Under the pieces are notes generated by a model that had not been told where the DNA came from, did not search any database, and worked only from the letters and a program-made list of their open reading frames with translations. Of a stretch of 64,000 bases of DNA, positions 25,389-34,070 are shown in pieces. Both the position numbers and the translations under genes were made by a program. The DNA comes from Halorarum salinum (GTDB taxonomy: Archaea; Halobacteriota; Halobacteria; Halobacteriales; Haloferacaceae): NCBI RefSeq assembly GCF_013402875.1, contig NZ_CP058579.1:1240001-1304000 (forward strand), read 5' to 3'. Positions within the stretch are counted from its first letter, which is position 1; each line of letters opens with the position of its first letter.

Positions 25389-26258
25389 ATGGCTCGATTC
25401 GAGGTACCGGAGGTCGATTACACCCGGTACACGAACCGACAACTCGCGGCGGTTCCCCTCGCCGTGCTCGTGGCGGCCCTCCTCGTCATCGGCGGGTTCT
25501 ACGCGGCGACCGGCGCGCCGGTGAACCCGGGGGTGGAGTTCACGGGCGGGACGGAGCTCCGCGTCGCCGTCGACGGGGAGAACCCCGACGCACAGATCCA
25601 GTCTGCCTTCTCCGCGGAACCGAACAGCATCCAGCACGTCCAGGGGAGCGACGTGGTCATCGTGACGTTCAAGGAGGCCGACGCCTCCACCGACGAACTC
25701 GAGACGCAGGCCGAGCAAGCGGGCTTCGACGTCCGATCCGTGAGCTCCATCTCCCCGAGCTTCGGCGCGGACACCCAGGGGCTCGCGCTCGTCGGCATCG
25801 TCGTCGCGTTCGCCGGCATGGCGGCGCTCGTGTTCGCCATGTTCCGGACGTTCGTCCCGAGCATCGCCGTGGTGATCTCGGCGTTCTCGGACATCGTCAT
25901 CCCGCTCGCGCTGATGAACCTGTTCGGCATCGAACTCACGCTCGGGACGGTCGCGGCGCTCCTGATGCTCATCGGCTACTCCGTCGACTCGGACATCCTG
26001 CTGAACGACCACGTCCTGCGCCGCTCGGGCGGCTTCTACGAGTCGACCCACCGGGCGATGCGGACCGGCGTGACGATGACGCTCACCTCGCTGGCCGCGA
26101 TGGCCGTGATGGCGATCACCGCGACGCTGTTCGGCATCGGCCTGCTCTCGAGCATCGGCACCATCCTCGTGTTCGGGCTGGCCGCCGACCTGATGAACAC
26201 CTACATGCTGAACCTCAGCCTGCTCCGCTGGTACAAGTACGAGGGGGTGGCGCGATGA
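25389..26258 (+). CDS. secF: protein-export membrane protein SecF
   Basis: A 289-residue RND-superfamily membrane protein that with SecD assists Sec-dependent export. One N-terminal helix (about 20-42), an extracytoplasmic domain with the GVEFTGGTELRV signature, and a C-terminal block of five helices (from about residue 137) containing the conserved YSVDSDILLNDHVL are seen. The order secF then secD is usual in archaea. The TGA overlaps the secD ATG by four bases (ATGA), so the genes are coupled. Confidence 0.95.
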   Translation: MARFEVPEVDYTRYTNRQLAAVPLAVLVAALLVIGGFYAATGAPVNPGVEFTGGTELRVAVDGENPDAQIQSAFSAEPNSIQHVQGSDVVIVTFKEADASTDELETQAEQAGFDVRSVSSISPSFGADTQGLALVGIVVAFAGMAALVFAMFRTFVPSIAVVISAFSDIVIPLALMNLFGIELTLGTVAALLMLIGYSVDSDILLNDHVLRRSGGFYESTHRAMRTGVTMTLTSLAAMAVMAITATLFGIGLLSSIGTILVFGLAADLMNTYMLNLSLLRWYKYEGVAR

Positions 26259-27811
26259 GCGTGCTCGACTCCCTGCGGGACAACTGGCGGGTCGCCCTGC
26301 TGGTCGTCGTGCTCGTGCTCTCTGCGACGTTCCTCTTCGCGCCCGGCTTCGGCGATCAGGGCCCCGCCGCGGCGGACACGGCGACGAACCTGAAGTACGG
26401 CCTCGACCTCTCGGGCGGCACGCGCGTCCGCGCGCCGGTCGACGGCATCACCGCGACGGAGGTGGAGTTCGGCGACGAGAGCCTCTCGAACGTCGAACTC
26501 ACGGTCGCGCGGAACCTGGATGGCACCGACTCCAGCGACGTGATCGCCCGGCAGACGGGCCCGACGACCGGCACCGTCGAGGTCGTCGACCGGAACGTCA
26601 CCCGGGAGCAACTGTCGGGGGCGCTCGACGAGGCCGGCTACGCGCACGGCGACGTGAACGACGGCGTCACCGACGCGACGCTGGAGGAGACGGTCCGCGT
26701 GCTCGAATCGAAGATCAACGAGGCCGGGCTCTCGGGCGGGAGCGTCACCACGACGACGACCACCACCGGCGAGGACTTCATCCTCGTGCAGGTGCCCAAC
26801 CAGGACCGCTCGGAGGTGCTCGACCTCGTCACCTCCCGCGGGAGCGTGAGCGTCGTCGCCTACCACCCGACCGAGAACGAGTCGGACGGGTACACGAACA
26901 CGACGGTCATCCGCCAGGAGGACTTCCAGCGCATCGGCGGCGCTCAGCAGGGTGACCAGGGTCCCGGCCCACACGTCCAGGTGGCCGTAAAGGACAGCGA
27001 GGCCAACCGCGTCCAGCAGACGTTCGTGGAGACCGGCGTCGCGGGGGAGGGCGGCACCACCTGCACGTACGAGTCCGACCCGGGGAGCACCCAGCCGTGC
27101 ATCCTCGTCGTCCGCGACGGGGCCGTCGTCTCCTCGTTCGGGATGGACGGGGACCTCGCGGGGTCGATGCGGAGCGGCGAGTGGGCCGAGAACCCGACGT
27201 TCATCCTCGTGACGGGGAACTTCTCGGACGCCCAGCAGGTCGCGGTCGACCTCCGCGCGGGGGCGCTCCCGGCGCCGCTCGCGGTGGACCAGGGGACGAC
27301 CACCTCCATCACCGCCGCGCAGGGTGAGACGTTCCGGACCGACTCGCTCATCATCGGCGTCATCGCCGTTCTCACCGTGAGCGTGGTCGTGTTCTTCCGG
27401 TACGGCGACCCGCAGGTCGCCGCGCCGATGGTCGTCACCGCGCTCTCGGAGGTCGTCGCGCTGCTCGGGTTCGCGGCGCTCATCCAGTACCCGCTGGATC
27501 TCGCGGTCATCGCGGGCTTCATCGCGGTCATCGGGACCGGGGTCGACGACCTCGTCATCATCGCCGACGAGGTGATGAGCGAGGGCGACGTGAACTCCCG
27601 GCGGGTGTTCCAGTCGCGCTTCCGCAAGGCGTTCTGGGTCATCGGCGCGGCCGCCGCGACGACCATCGTCGCGATGTCGCCGCTCGCGGTGCTCTCGCTC
27701 GGGGACCTCCAGGGCTTCGCCATCTTCACCATCCTCGGCGTGCTCGTCGGCGTGCTCATCACCCGCCCGGCCTACGGCGACATCCTCCGGGCGCTGATGA
27801 CGGACCGCTGA
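26255..27811 (+). CDS. secD: protein-export membrane protein SecD
   Basis: A 518-residue partner of SecF. N-terminal helix (about 12-32), the conserved YGLDLSGGTRVR motif, a long P1-type extracytoplasmic domain with a Ser/Thr-rich stretch (SVTTTTTTTG), and a five-helix C-terminal block (from about 365) with the GTGVDDLVIIADEV signature. It lacks bacterial-type fusion with SecF. A palindrome with a T-run follows the stop. Confidence 0.95.
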   Translation: MSVLDSLRDNWRVALLVVVLVLSATFLFAPGFGDQGPAAADTATNLKYGLDLSGGTRVRAPVDGITATEVEFGDESLSNVELTVARNLDGTDSSDVIARQTGPTTGTVEVVDRNVTREQLSGALDEAGYAHGDVNDGVTDATLEETVRVLESKINEAGLSGGSVTTTTTTTGEDFILVQVPNQDRSEVLDLVTSRGSVSVVAYHPTENESDGYTNTTVIRQEDFQRIGGAQQGDQGPGPHVQVAVKDSEANRVQQTFVETGVAGEGGTTCTYESDPGSTQPCILVVRDGAVVSSFGMDGDLAGSMRSGEWAENPTFILVTGNFSDAQQVAVDLRAGALPAPLAVDQGTTTSITAAQGETFRTDSLIIGVIAVLTVSVVVFFRYGDPQVAAPMVVTALSEVVALLGFAALIQYPLDLAVIAGFIAVIGTGVDDLVIIADEVMSEGDVNSRRVFQSRFRKAFWVIGAAAATTIVAMSPLAVLSLGDLQGFAIFTILGVLVGVLITRPAYGDILRALMTDR

Positions 27812-27841
27812 CCGGGAACGGTGTCCCTCTCCCGGCCTTCC

Positions 27842-27862
27842 CGTCGAGGGTTTTTCTCGACG
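27842..27862 (+). terminator. hairpin with T-run after secD
   Basis: CGTCGAG (27842-27848) and CTCGACG (27856-27862) are perfect inverted arms; the loop contains five T residues (27851-27855). It begins 31 bp after the secD stop. Confidence 0.5.
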
Positions 27863-28037
27863 TAATCGCCGGACTGGAGCCGGAATCGGAGCTTCGAAGC
27901 TCGCGGCCCCGTGTGAGCGTTCCCGGTCGAAACGGACGGCTGCTTCTTCCCCCGCGCCGTGCGAGATCGGAATACGCTAAGAACCGGGACGACGTGGATT
28001 CGAAACGTCACGCCTGCGTTCTACCTGCCCGTTCGGG

Positions 28038-28697
28038 TCAGAACTCCCCCAGCGCGGACTGCTCGGCGGCCGCCAGCACGTCGGCGCACGTCGCCCACGA
28101 GCGGCGGGCACAGTCCGGCAGGTCGCCCTCCTCGCGCACGTACTTCCGGAGGAACTCCCGCGTCGTCGGGTCCGAGGGGTAGCCGCTGCCGACCTCGCCG
28201 TACGCGGCGTACTCCTCGGCGATGCCGGCCACCAGCCGGTCGCGCTCCACCTTCGCGAGGACGCTGGCGGCCGCGACGATCGGGTACGACTCGTCGGCGC
28301 CGTGTTCCGCGGCGACGGCGAGGTCGACGCCTGGCTCCGTCCCGGCGACGCCCTCACCGACGCGACGGGCGAAGCGCGCCTCGCTCACGTCGCCGGCGTC
28401 GACGATCGCCTCGTCCCCCTCGGCCGCGACCGCCGCGAGCGCCTCGGCCTGCCCGGCCACCGTGAGCGAGTTCATGTCGGTCCCGGGGTCGTCGATGCGG
28501 GAGGTCGTCACCACCGCGAGGCCGACGTCGACGTCGGGGTGCCCGCGGAGGCGGGCGTCGAGTTCCTCCCGGCGCGCGGGCGCGAGTCGCTTCGAGTCGT
28601 CGACGCCGTCGGGAATGGCCGCCTCGGGCGCGCGGACCGCGGCCGCGACCATCGGGCCGAGCACGGGCCCCTTGCCTGCCTCGTCGGCGCCGAGCAT
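28038..28697 (-). CDS. rnhB: ribonuclease HII
   Basis: A 219-residue RNase H2 that removes RNA from RNA-DNA hybrids. The active-site start GADEAGKGPVLGP gives Asp4 and Glu5 (Lys10 where bacterial enzymes usually have Arg); further catalytic acids lie in VDAGDVSE and EHGADESYPIVAAAS. The C-terminal SGYPSDPTTREFL is typical for archaeal enzymes. A CTTAG element about 27 bp upstream of the ATG (minus strand) is a plausible promoter. Confidence 0.93.
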   Translation of the reverse strand: MLGADEAGKGPVLGPMVAAAVRAPEAAIPDGVDDSKRLAPARREELDARLRGHPDVDVGLAVVTTSRIDDPGTDMNSLTVAGQAEALAAVAAEGDEAIVDAGDVSEARFARRVGEGVAGTEPGVDLAVAAEHGADESYPIVAAASVLAKVERDRLVAGIAEEYAAYGEVGSGYPSDPTTREFLRKYVREEGDLPDCARRSWATCADVLAAAEQSALGEF

Positions 28698-28792
28698 GGA
28701 GGGTGGGTGGGGCAGCGACGACTAAGCAGTTGTCATGCGGTCGCGGCGGTCGTTGGGGAAAAAGGGTCGGGTCTGGCGGGGTGACGGTCCGG

Positions 28793-28954
28793 TCAGTCGT
28801 CCGCCGGCGGCGTCGGGACGTCCGGCCGGTCGCGCTCCTCGTCGGTTTCGCCGATTTCCTCCTCGAGTTCCGCCGGTTCCTCGGTCGGTTCCTCCGCCTC
28901 GTCGAGCCGTTCACGGATCTCCTCCCACTCCGCGAGTTCCCTGTGGTGGCACAT
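28793..28954 (-). CDS. very acidic 53-residue protein
   Basis: The ATG at 28954 gives MCHHRELAEWEEIRERL followed by Glu/Pro-rich sequence to PTPPADD. The Cys-His-His start and the WEEIRERL helix recur in small haloarchaeal proteins I have seen, so the gene is probably real. The frame extends to 29005, but those extra residues are not haloarchaeal in character. Function unknown; Cys2, His3 and His4 could bind metal. Confidence 0.55.
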   Translation of the reverse strand: MCHHRELAEWEEIRERLDEAEEPTEEPAELEEEIGETDEERDRPDVPTPPADD

Positions 28955-29120
28955 GGTATCGCCCCACGCAGTGTTGGCGCGTGAGAGTGAAAAACCGTCG
29001 GTCACCTCTAGGCTCGATTGCCAGTTTCGGCGACGTCCGTGGGGGGTGACCGACGGGATGGCTACGGAAACCTCCGTGCTCCTCGGTTCCGAGTCAGTCG
29101 ATTCGTCTCCGAACAGTTCC

Positions 29121-29685
29121 CGAAAGCCCCCGCAGGTGTCGACTCCCGCGACCCACGCTGCGCTCCTCGCGCTCCCTCCGGTCGCGCTTGCGGTGCTTGC
29201 TACGGGAGACGGTCCTGCTCGCTACGCTGTGCGGGCTGCGACTCCCGAGGTTCGCCTCGCGGTTCGAGGGAGCGAAGCTCCCTCGTCATCACGAAAATCG
29301 AGATTTTCGAACGACTCCGCTCGCCTCACCGGGGTCGGGGTTCGTCGCCACCCGCGGTCCCTTTCAGTCCCACCCACCGCACCTCGTCCTCCCGTACCTC
29401 GGAGCGCGCTCCGCGGAACCGCACGAAACTCTCCGATCTTCGGCAGCGGGCGAGAGCTTCGCTCTCGTGGCCTCAGCGAATCTCCGATTCGCGGAGTGAC
29501 GAGACGGCGGTGCCGTCTCGAACCATCACCCTCGCTCGCAGGCTCGCTCGCGTGACCAGCCTCCTGCGATGCTCGCGTCCGTTCCCTCCGGTCACTCCCG
29601 CTGTGCTTCTCGTCCCTCGCGCGCGCGTCGACTCAGCCCCACCAGGGGGCTCGCGTCGCGCGTCGGCGCCGGTTGGACGGTCTCG
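29121..29685 (+). repeat. dispersed hairpin element, long copy with both modules
   Basis: 5' end CGAAAGCCCCCGCAGG at 29121, 3' end GGTCCCTTTCAGTCCCA at 29356-29372. Arms GGTGTCGACTCCCGCGACCC and GGGGTTCGTCGCCACCCGC (29331-29354) are imperfectly complementary. The centre carries additional internal hairpins. Module 2 is seen further right: CAGCCTCCTGCGATGCTCG (about 29558), CTCGTCCCTCGCGCGCGCGTC (29608 on, quoted in part) and GGGGGCTCGCGTCGCGCG (about 29645). Confidence 0.7.
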
Positions 29686-29749
29686 CCTCTCCAGCGGTCG
29701 GGAACACCGGCGTGAAAACGGTCGCGCCGGTCGTCCGAGCCGACCCTGC

Positions 29750-31033
29750 TCAGTCCAGGAAGAACGCCTCGTCCTCGAACGGCTCGTCCTCGCCCTCGAC
29801 GGCCAGCACGTCCAGCGCCGTCACCGTCGCCGAGACGCCGAGCAGGCCCGCGAGGCTCGGCTCCGTCCGCCCCTCGTCGCCCGAGATCAGCTCCTTGATG
29901 TAGAGCCCGCCCTCGCCGTGGACCTCGACGGCGGCGTGCCGGGGGTCGGCCAGTTCGCCCTCGACGTCGTGGACGGTCCGGGTGCGCGTCTTGGCGGCCC
30001 GGCGGTGGTCCACCCGGTTCGGGGTGTACTGTTCGACGGTCGTGCCCTCCAGCGCCCCGACGGCTTCGGTCAGGTCGGCGGCGGTCACGTCCCCGCCGAA
30101 CTCCACCTCGGCCCGGTAGCGCTTGCTCGCGTCGAGTCGCTTCACGCGCTCGACCATCCCGTGAGTGCAGAGCCTGAGCCCCTCGACCTCGACCTTCCCG
30201 TCGGCGAAGGCGTTGATGTCGGCCTCCAGCCGTTCGACGTCGACGTCGCGGCGCCGGGGCTCCTCCACCTCGATCACGAACGGGCGGCCGGTGCCGAGCA
30301 TCAGCGCGTCCACGTCCTCGCGGCCGGCGCCGTGGAAGACCGAGTCCACGCCGTCCATGACGTCCTCCACGACCGGCGCGGTGAGTTGCTGGACGCTCTC
30401 GGGGTAGAGGTAGCCCGTCCCGTCGCACGTGGGGCACGGGTCCGCGCCGTCGCGACCCGATCCCCGGCAGTCCGAGCAGGGCCACTCGGTCTGGGGGATG
30501 TCCCGCTCCAGCTTCCGGTAGCGACCGTAGACGAACGCCGAGTTGACCGTCGCCTCGACGCGGTTCTCGTCGAGGTCGAGCAGGAACTGCACGTCCGGGC
30601 GGCCGAACTCCACCTCCGCGCCGGTCAGTCGCCCGAACCGCTTGCCGACCTCGCGGTTGTACTCCTTGCGCAGCGGCTCGCCCGCGTCCGGTTCGAGTCC
30701 GGCGTCCTCCCGGAGCAGGACCTCGTTCTCCTCGACGAGCGGCGGCACGCGCGTGCCGACCTGGTAGGTGTCGAACTCGACCCCCTCGACGGCCTCGACG
30801 GCGCGCTCGGCCCACTCGTCGAACCGGGCGGTCGCGCCCTCGCACACCCAGCAGTCGTGGGGGTCGCCGGGGTCGAAGTCCTCGTCGTCCGCCAGCGCGG
30901 CCGCGACCCGGAGCCCGCGGCCCCGCTCGCCGTTGCCGAGGCCGAACGAACGGTCGGCGAAGGGGCGCCCGAGGCAGTTGTCACAGAGCGGCCCGGTCGC
31001 GAGCAGGGCGCGGGCCGACGGGAGAACGTCCAT
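29750..31033 (-). CDS. pus10: tRNA pseudouridine(54/55) synthase Pus10
   Basis: A 427-residue archaeal enzyme that makes pseudouridine at tRNA positions 54 and 55. An N-terminal THUMP-containing part has zinc-binding cysteines (CDNC at 18-21 and CWVC further on) and a second pair CSDC/CPTC, as in the family. The catalytic domain follows with RPFVIEVEEPRRRD and the GEGGLYIKELISGD stretch near the C-terminus. Its product at position 54 is the substrate of TrmY encoded at 44095. It stands alone, with a long repeat downstream. Confidence 0.93.
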   Translation of the reverse strand: MDVLPSARALLATGPLCDNCLGRPFADRSFGLGNGERGRGLRVAAALADDEDFDPGDPHDCWVCEGATARFDEWAERAVEAVEGVEFDTYQVGTRVPPLVEENEVLLREDAGLEPDAGEPLRKEYNREVGKRFGRLTGAEVEFGRPDVQFLLDLDENRVEATVNSAFVYGRYRKLERDIPQTEWPCSDCRGSGRDGADPCPTCDGTGYLYPESVQQLTAPVVEDVMDGVDSVFHGAGREDVDALMLGTGRPFVIEVEEPRRRDVDVERLEADINAFADGKVEVEGLRLCTHGMVERVKRLDASKRYRAEVEFGGDVTAADLTEAVGALEGTTVEQYTPNRVDHRRAAKTRTRTVHDVEGELADPRHAAVEVHGEGGLYIKELISGDEGRTEPSLAGLLGVSATVTALDVLAVEGEDEPFEDEAFFLD

Positions 31034-31159
31034 GCTCCTCCCTGCTCGCGGCGGCCACTAGCGTCTTTCGTTTGGAGGGCCGGGAGGGCGGTTCGGGGGC
31101 GATGGAGGGGGTTGGAGGGCCGGTCAGCCGGTCGACCCGCGTCAGCGGGGGACCGCGGC

Positions 31160-31498
31160 TCAGACGGCGTCGGCGGCGGCGCCGTCGCCGGGATCGGGGG
31201 GCACGCCGCGCGTCGCCTCGACGGTCACCGCCGAGACGCCGAAGGCGTCCTCGAAGCCGGCGGCGAGCGCCGACGGCTCGTCGGGGAGGTCGGCGTCCAG
31301 CGCGAGCGTGACCTCCACCTCGACGGTGAGGTCGTTCAGCCCGGGCTGGAGGCCGCGGAGCTCCATGGACTCGACGGCGCGGACGCCGTCGAGGCGGCGG
31401 AGCTTCGTCTCGACGCCCGCGGCGAGGTCGCCGGGGGCGGCACGGGACACCGCGACTGTCATGCTGGCATCGGCCAGTCGGGCCAGTTGGACCGACAT
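31160..31498 (-). CDS. conserved small protein of unknown function
   Basis: A 112-residue acidic protein starting MSVQLARLADASMTVAVSRA. The pattern of alternating hydrophobic strands (MTVAVSRA, LTVEVEVTLAL, VSAVTVEATRG) and helices suggests a ferredoxin-like alpha/beta fold. An internal ATG at 31462 is an alternative start. It is about 125 bp upstream of pus10 on the same strand and could be transcribed with it. No specific family recognised. Confidence 0.5.
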   Translation of the reverse strand: MSVQLARLADASMTVAVSRAAPGDLAAGVETKLRRLDGVRAVESMELRGLQPGLNDLTVEVEVTLALDADLPDEPSALAAGFEDAFGVSAVTVEATRGVPPDPGDGAAADAV

Positions 31499-31983
31499 AG
31501 GCTCCCTGCGCGGGTCGAACGCGCGCTCGGCCACTCCGCGACGCGGTACACGGGGTGCACCACGGGCGGTTCCGTGGGAGTGGCCGCGGGAACGTCGGCG
31601 TCGCCGGACGGGAACCCGAACGGTAGGAAGGACAGGAGAGTCCGCCTCCGTTCGGGCGAGCGCCCGAAGCGTCGTCGCGTTCACGCGGCGATGGAGGCGG
31701 ACCGTACGTCGAACCGGAGTCCGGACGCGTTCCCCTTCGGATTCGCCATCGGGGATGCGGACCGCCACCCACCATAGCCGGCACTGGTCGCGTGAGCGAG
31801 CGTGCCGGTGGTGGTAGTGGCGATCATCGGAGTCCGGCCGACTTGCGTCGGTACCTGCTTCGTTCGTGTGTGCTCACTTAACGGTTCTCCCGCCATGTGG
31901 TGGTGTGGCATGGGATGGTCGGCGTCTCAGGAGAGTTGGTCAATGCTGGGTCCACCAGGGGCCGGAATGTGGGGATACGATCG
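31499..31983. other. intergenic region, no feature recognised
   Basis: About 485 bp between the small gene and the next dispersed element. A minus-strand frame (31681-31911) contains MPHHHMAGEPLSEHTRTK but its composition is not acidic and no family is seen. GTGCCGGTGG and nearby inverted bits at 31765-31812 (GCCGGCAC / GTGCCGG) make a possible hairpin. Nothing else could be supported. Confidence 0.35.
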
Positions 31984-31985
31984 CT

Positions 31986-32330
31986 TCGAAGGCCTCCGCG
32001 GCTGTCAACTCGGTGGTTGATTCAGTCGCTGCGGAACAGATGTCGAAAGCCCCCGCGGTGCTGGACTCGGGCGGCCGGCTGCGCTCCTCGGCTCGCTCCC
32101 GTCGGTCGCTCGCCTGCGGTGCTTGACCGCCCGGCCGTCGTCCAGCACCACGGCCCCTTTCAGTCCCATCCACGCCTCACCCTCCCCAACCGGCGAGGCC
32201 CCTCCCTTCGGTCGGGACCTCGCCTCACCTCGGAGCGAGCCCCTCGGAACTCACCCTCGCTGCGCTCGCGTGAGCCTCGCACGAGCGGCCGCGCTCCGCT
32301 TGGCCGCCGCGCGCCACGGGGATTCGTCGC
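31986..32330 (+). repeat. dispersed hairpin element with strong arms
   Basis: A degenerate 5' end (CGAAGGCCTCCGCGGCTG) at 31986 is followed by a good one at 32044 (CGAAAGCCCCCGCGG). The 3' end GGCCCCTTTCAGTCCCA is at 32152-32168. Arms GGTGCTGGAC (32058-32067) and GTCCAGCACC (32140-32149) are perfectly complementary. The centre reads GCTGCGCTCCTCGG...CGCCTGCGGTGCTT. Module 2 follows: CTCACCCTCCCCAACC, then GCCTCGCACGAGCGGCCGCG. Confidence 0.75.
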
Positions 32331-32400
32331 ACGTCGACCGAAGCAGCCCCCGAACCGCCGAGGAGAACGACTTTGTGTCCGCTCCCTGTCCCGGTTCCGT

Positions 32401-32607
32401 ATGGGCGAGTCCGCCCTCCAGGACCGCCTCGCCCGCATCGAGCGACGACAGCGCATCCTCCTCGTCCTGCTCGTCGTCCCGTACTTCGTCGGCCTCGGGG
32501 AGGTGCTCGACTACTGGGTCGCCGGCGTCCTCGGGGCCGCGTGCGCCCTCGTCGTGCTCGTCGTGGGCGTCCGCCGCCGCAGACGGACCCCGGCGGCGGG
32601 GCGGTAA
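32401..32607 (+). CDS. small two-helix membrane protein
   Basis: A 68-residue protein with a charged N-terminus (MGESALQDRLARIERRQR), two hydrophobic helices (about 20-36 and 40-58) and a basic tail RRRRRTPAAGR. Such DUF-type proteins are frequent in haloarchaea. A TTTGTG element about 30 bp upstream may be its promoter box. It is followed by the amidohydrolase gene after 89 bp. Confidence 0.6.
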   Translation: MGESALQDRLARIERRQRILLVLLVVPYFVGLGEVLDYWVAGVLGAACALVVLVVGVRRRRRTPAAGR

Positions 32608-32696
32608 TCGGAACTCGGCTCCCGCACGACCCGGAGCGGACGGCCCACCCTGTTTCGAACCGAAAGGGTTTGGGAACCTCCTGCGAACCCACGCCC

Positions 32697-33896
32697 ATGA
32701 GTGACGCGCTCGTGGTGCGGGGCGGCACCGTCCACACGCAGACCGAACGGGGGACGATCGAGGGGGACGTGCTCGTCGAGGACGGCGTGATCGCCGCCGT
32801 CGGCGACGTCGAGGCGCCCGACGGCACAGAGGTGATCGACGCCGAGGGGATGGAGGTCACGCCGGGGCTCGTCGACGCCCACAGCCACGCCGGGATGGCC
32901 GAGTGGGGCGAACCCGAGGACGGCGACTTCAACGAGGGGACCAGCGCGACGACGCCCCACGTGAACGCGCTCGACGGGTTCCACCCGCGCGACGAGGAAC
33001 TGAAGCACGCGTTCCGGAACGGCGTGACGACCGTCTCCTCGCGGATGGGCTCCGGCAACGTCATCGGGGGAATCATCTGCTCGATGAAGACGTACGGGCG
33101 CACCGCCGACGGGATGCTCGTCCGCGAGGACGGCATGAAGGCCGCGATGGGCGAGAACCCCAAGCGCTTCCACGGCGAGCGGGAGGGGCGCCAGCCCTCG
33201 ACCCGTCCCGGCGTCGCCGCCACCCTCCGCGAGTCGCTCATGGAGGCGGAGGACTACCTCGCCCGGAGGGAGCACGCCGAGGCCGAGGGCGAACCGTTCG
33301 AGCGCGACCTCGGGATGGAGAACCTCTCGCGCGTGCTCACGGGCGACCTGCCCCTGCGCGTGCACGCCCACCGCGCGGACGACATCGTGACGGTGTTCCG
33401 CATCGCCGACGAGTTCGGCGTCGAGGAGCTCTCCATCGAGCACGCGACCGAGGGCCACGCCGTCGCCGACGAGTTCGTCGAGCGCGACGTCCCGGCGATC
33501 GTCGGCCCGTCGCTCTCGTCGGCCTCGAAGTACGAACTCCGGAACATCACCTTCGAGACGCCCGCCATCCTCCACGAGGAGGGCGTGACCGTCGCCATCC
33601 AGACCGACGCGCCCGTTCTCCCGCAAAAGCACCTCGACGTCTGCGTCGGCCTCGCGGTCCGGGCGGGGCTCCCCGAGGAGGTCGCGCTGGACGTGGTGAC
33701 GACGAACCCCGCCGAGATCCTCGGCATCGAGGACCGCGTCGGCTCGCTCGCGGAGGACACCGACGCCGACCTGGTCGTCTGGGACGGCCCGTTCCACCGC
33801 TTCGAGACGCGGAGCCGGCACGTCGTCGTCGAGGGCCGGCACGTGTTCGACCGGGAGGCCGACAGCGTCGACCCGCGCGAGGCGTACGAGTGGTAG
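32697..33896 (+). CDS. amidohydrolase-superfamily metal-dependent hydrolase
   Basis: A 399-residue protein of the imidazolonepropionase-like branch. The composite N-terminal beta-sandwich (VVRGGTVHTQTERGTIEGDV, about residues 5-24) leads into the barrel. Metal-ligand motifs are DAHSHAG (HxH), VHAHRADD, IEHATEGH and the late QTDAPVLP (Asp). The C-terminal GSLAEDTDADLVVWDG is typical of the family. No signal peptide, so cytoplasmic. The substrate cannot be read from sequence. Confidence 0.88.
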   Translation: MSDALVVRGGTVHTQTERGTIEGDVLVEDGVIAAVGDVEAPDGTEVIDAEGMEVTPGLVDAHSHAGMAEWGEPEDGDFNEGTSATTPHVNALDGFHPRDEELKHAFRNGVTTVSSRMGSGNVIGGIICSMKTYGRTADGMLVREDGMKAAMGENPKRFHGEREGRQPSTRPGVAATLRESLMEAEDYLARREHAEAEGEPFERDLGMENLSRVLTGDLPLRVHAHRADDIVTVFRIADEFGVEELSIEHATEGHAVADEFVERDVPAIVGPSLSSASKYELRNITFETPAILHEEGVTVAIQTDAPVLPQKHLDVCVGLAVRAGLPEEVALDVVTTNPAEILGIEDRVGSLAEDTDADLVVWDGPFHRFETRSRHVVVEGRHVFDREADSVDPREAYEW

Positions 33897-34070
33897 AACC
33901 GCTCCGGCCCGGTCGGTCGAAACGGGCGGCATCGCGGCCACCCGTCCGTTCCGCGGAGCGGCCGGCCTCGCTCCCTCGATCCGGCGCCGGCTTGGTTTAA
34001 CGACGGGTCGCGCGTACGCAGTGGCTTTTTGGTGGTGTGTGAACATCTCGCACCAGGCGGTTCCCCAACC

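Noticed and set aside
29121-29372. similarity of CTTTCAGTCCC to haloarchaeal CRISPR repeat ends
   Set aside because: The similarity is only a few bases, there are no regularly spaced copies, and the hairpin arms explain the sequence better.
29018-31777. 919-residue open frame on the plus strand
   Set aside because: It is antisense to pus10 and runs through a repeat. The translation is arginine- and valine-rich without domains, a normal shadow in high-GC DNA.
31681-31911. 76-residue minus-strand frame in the gap upstream of the small gene near pus10
   Set aside because: It is His/Ala/Ser-rich, not acidic, and no family is recognised; kept only as a note in the gap entry.
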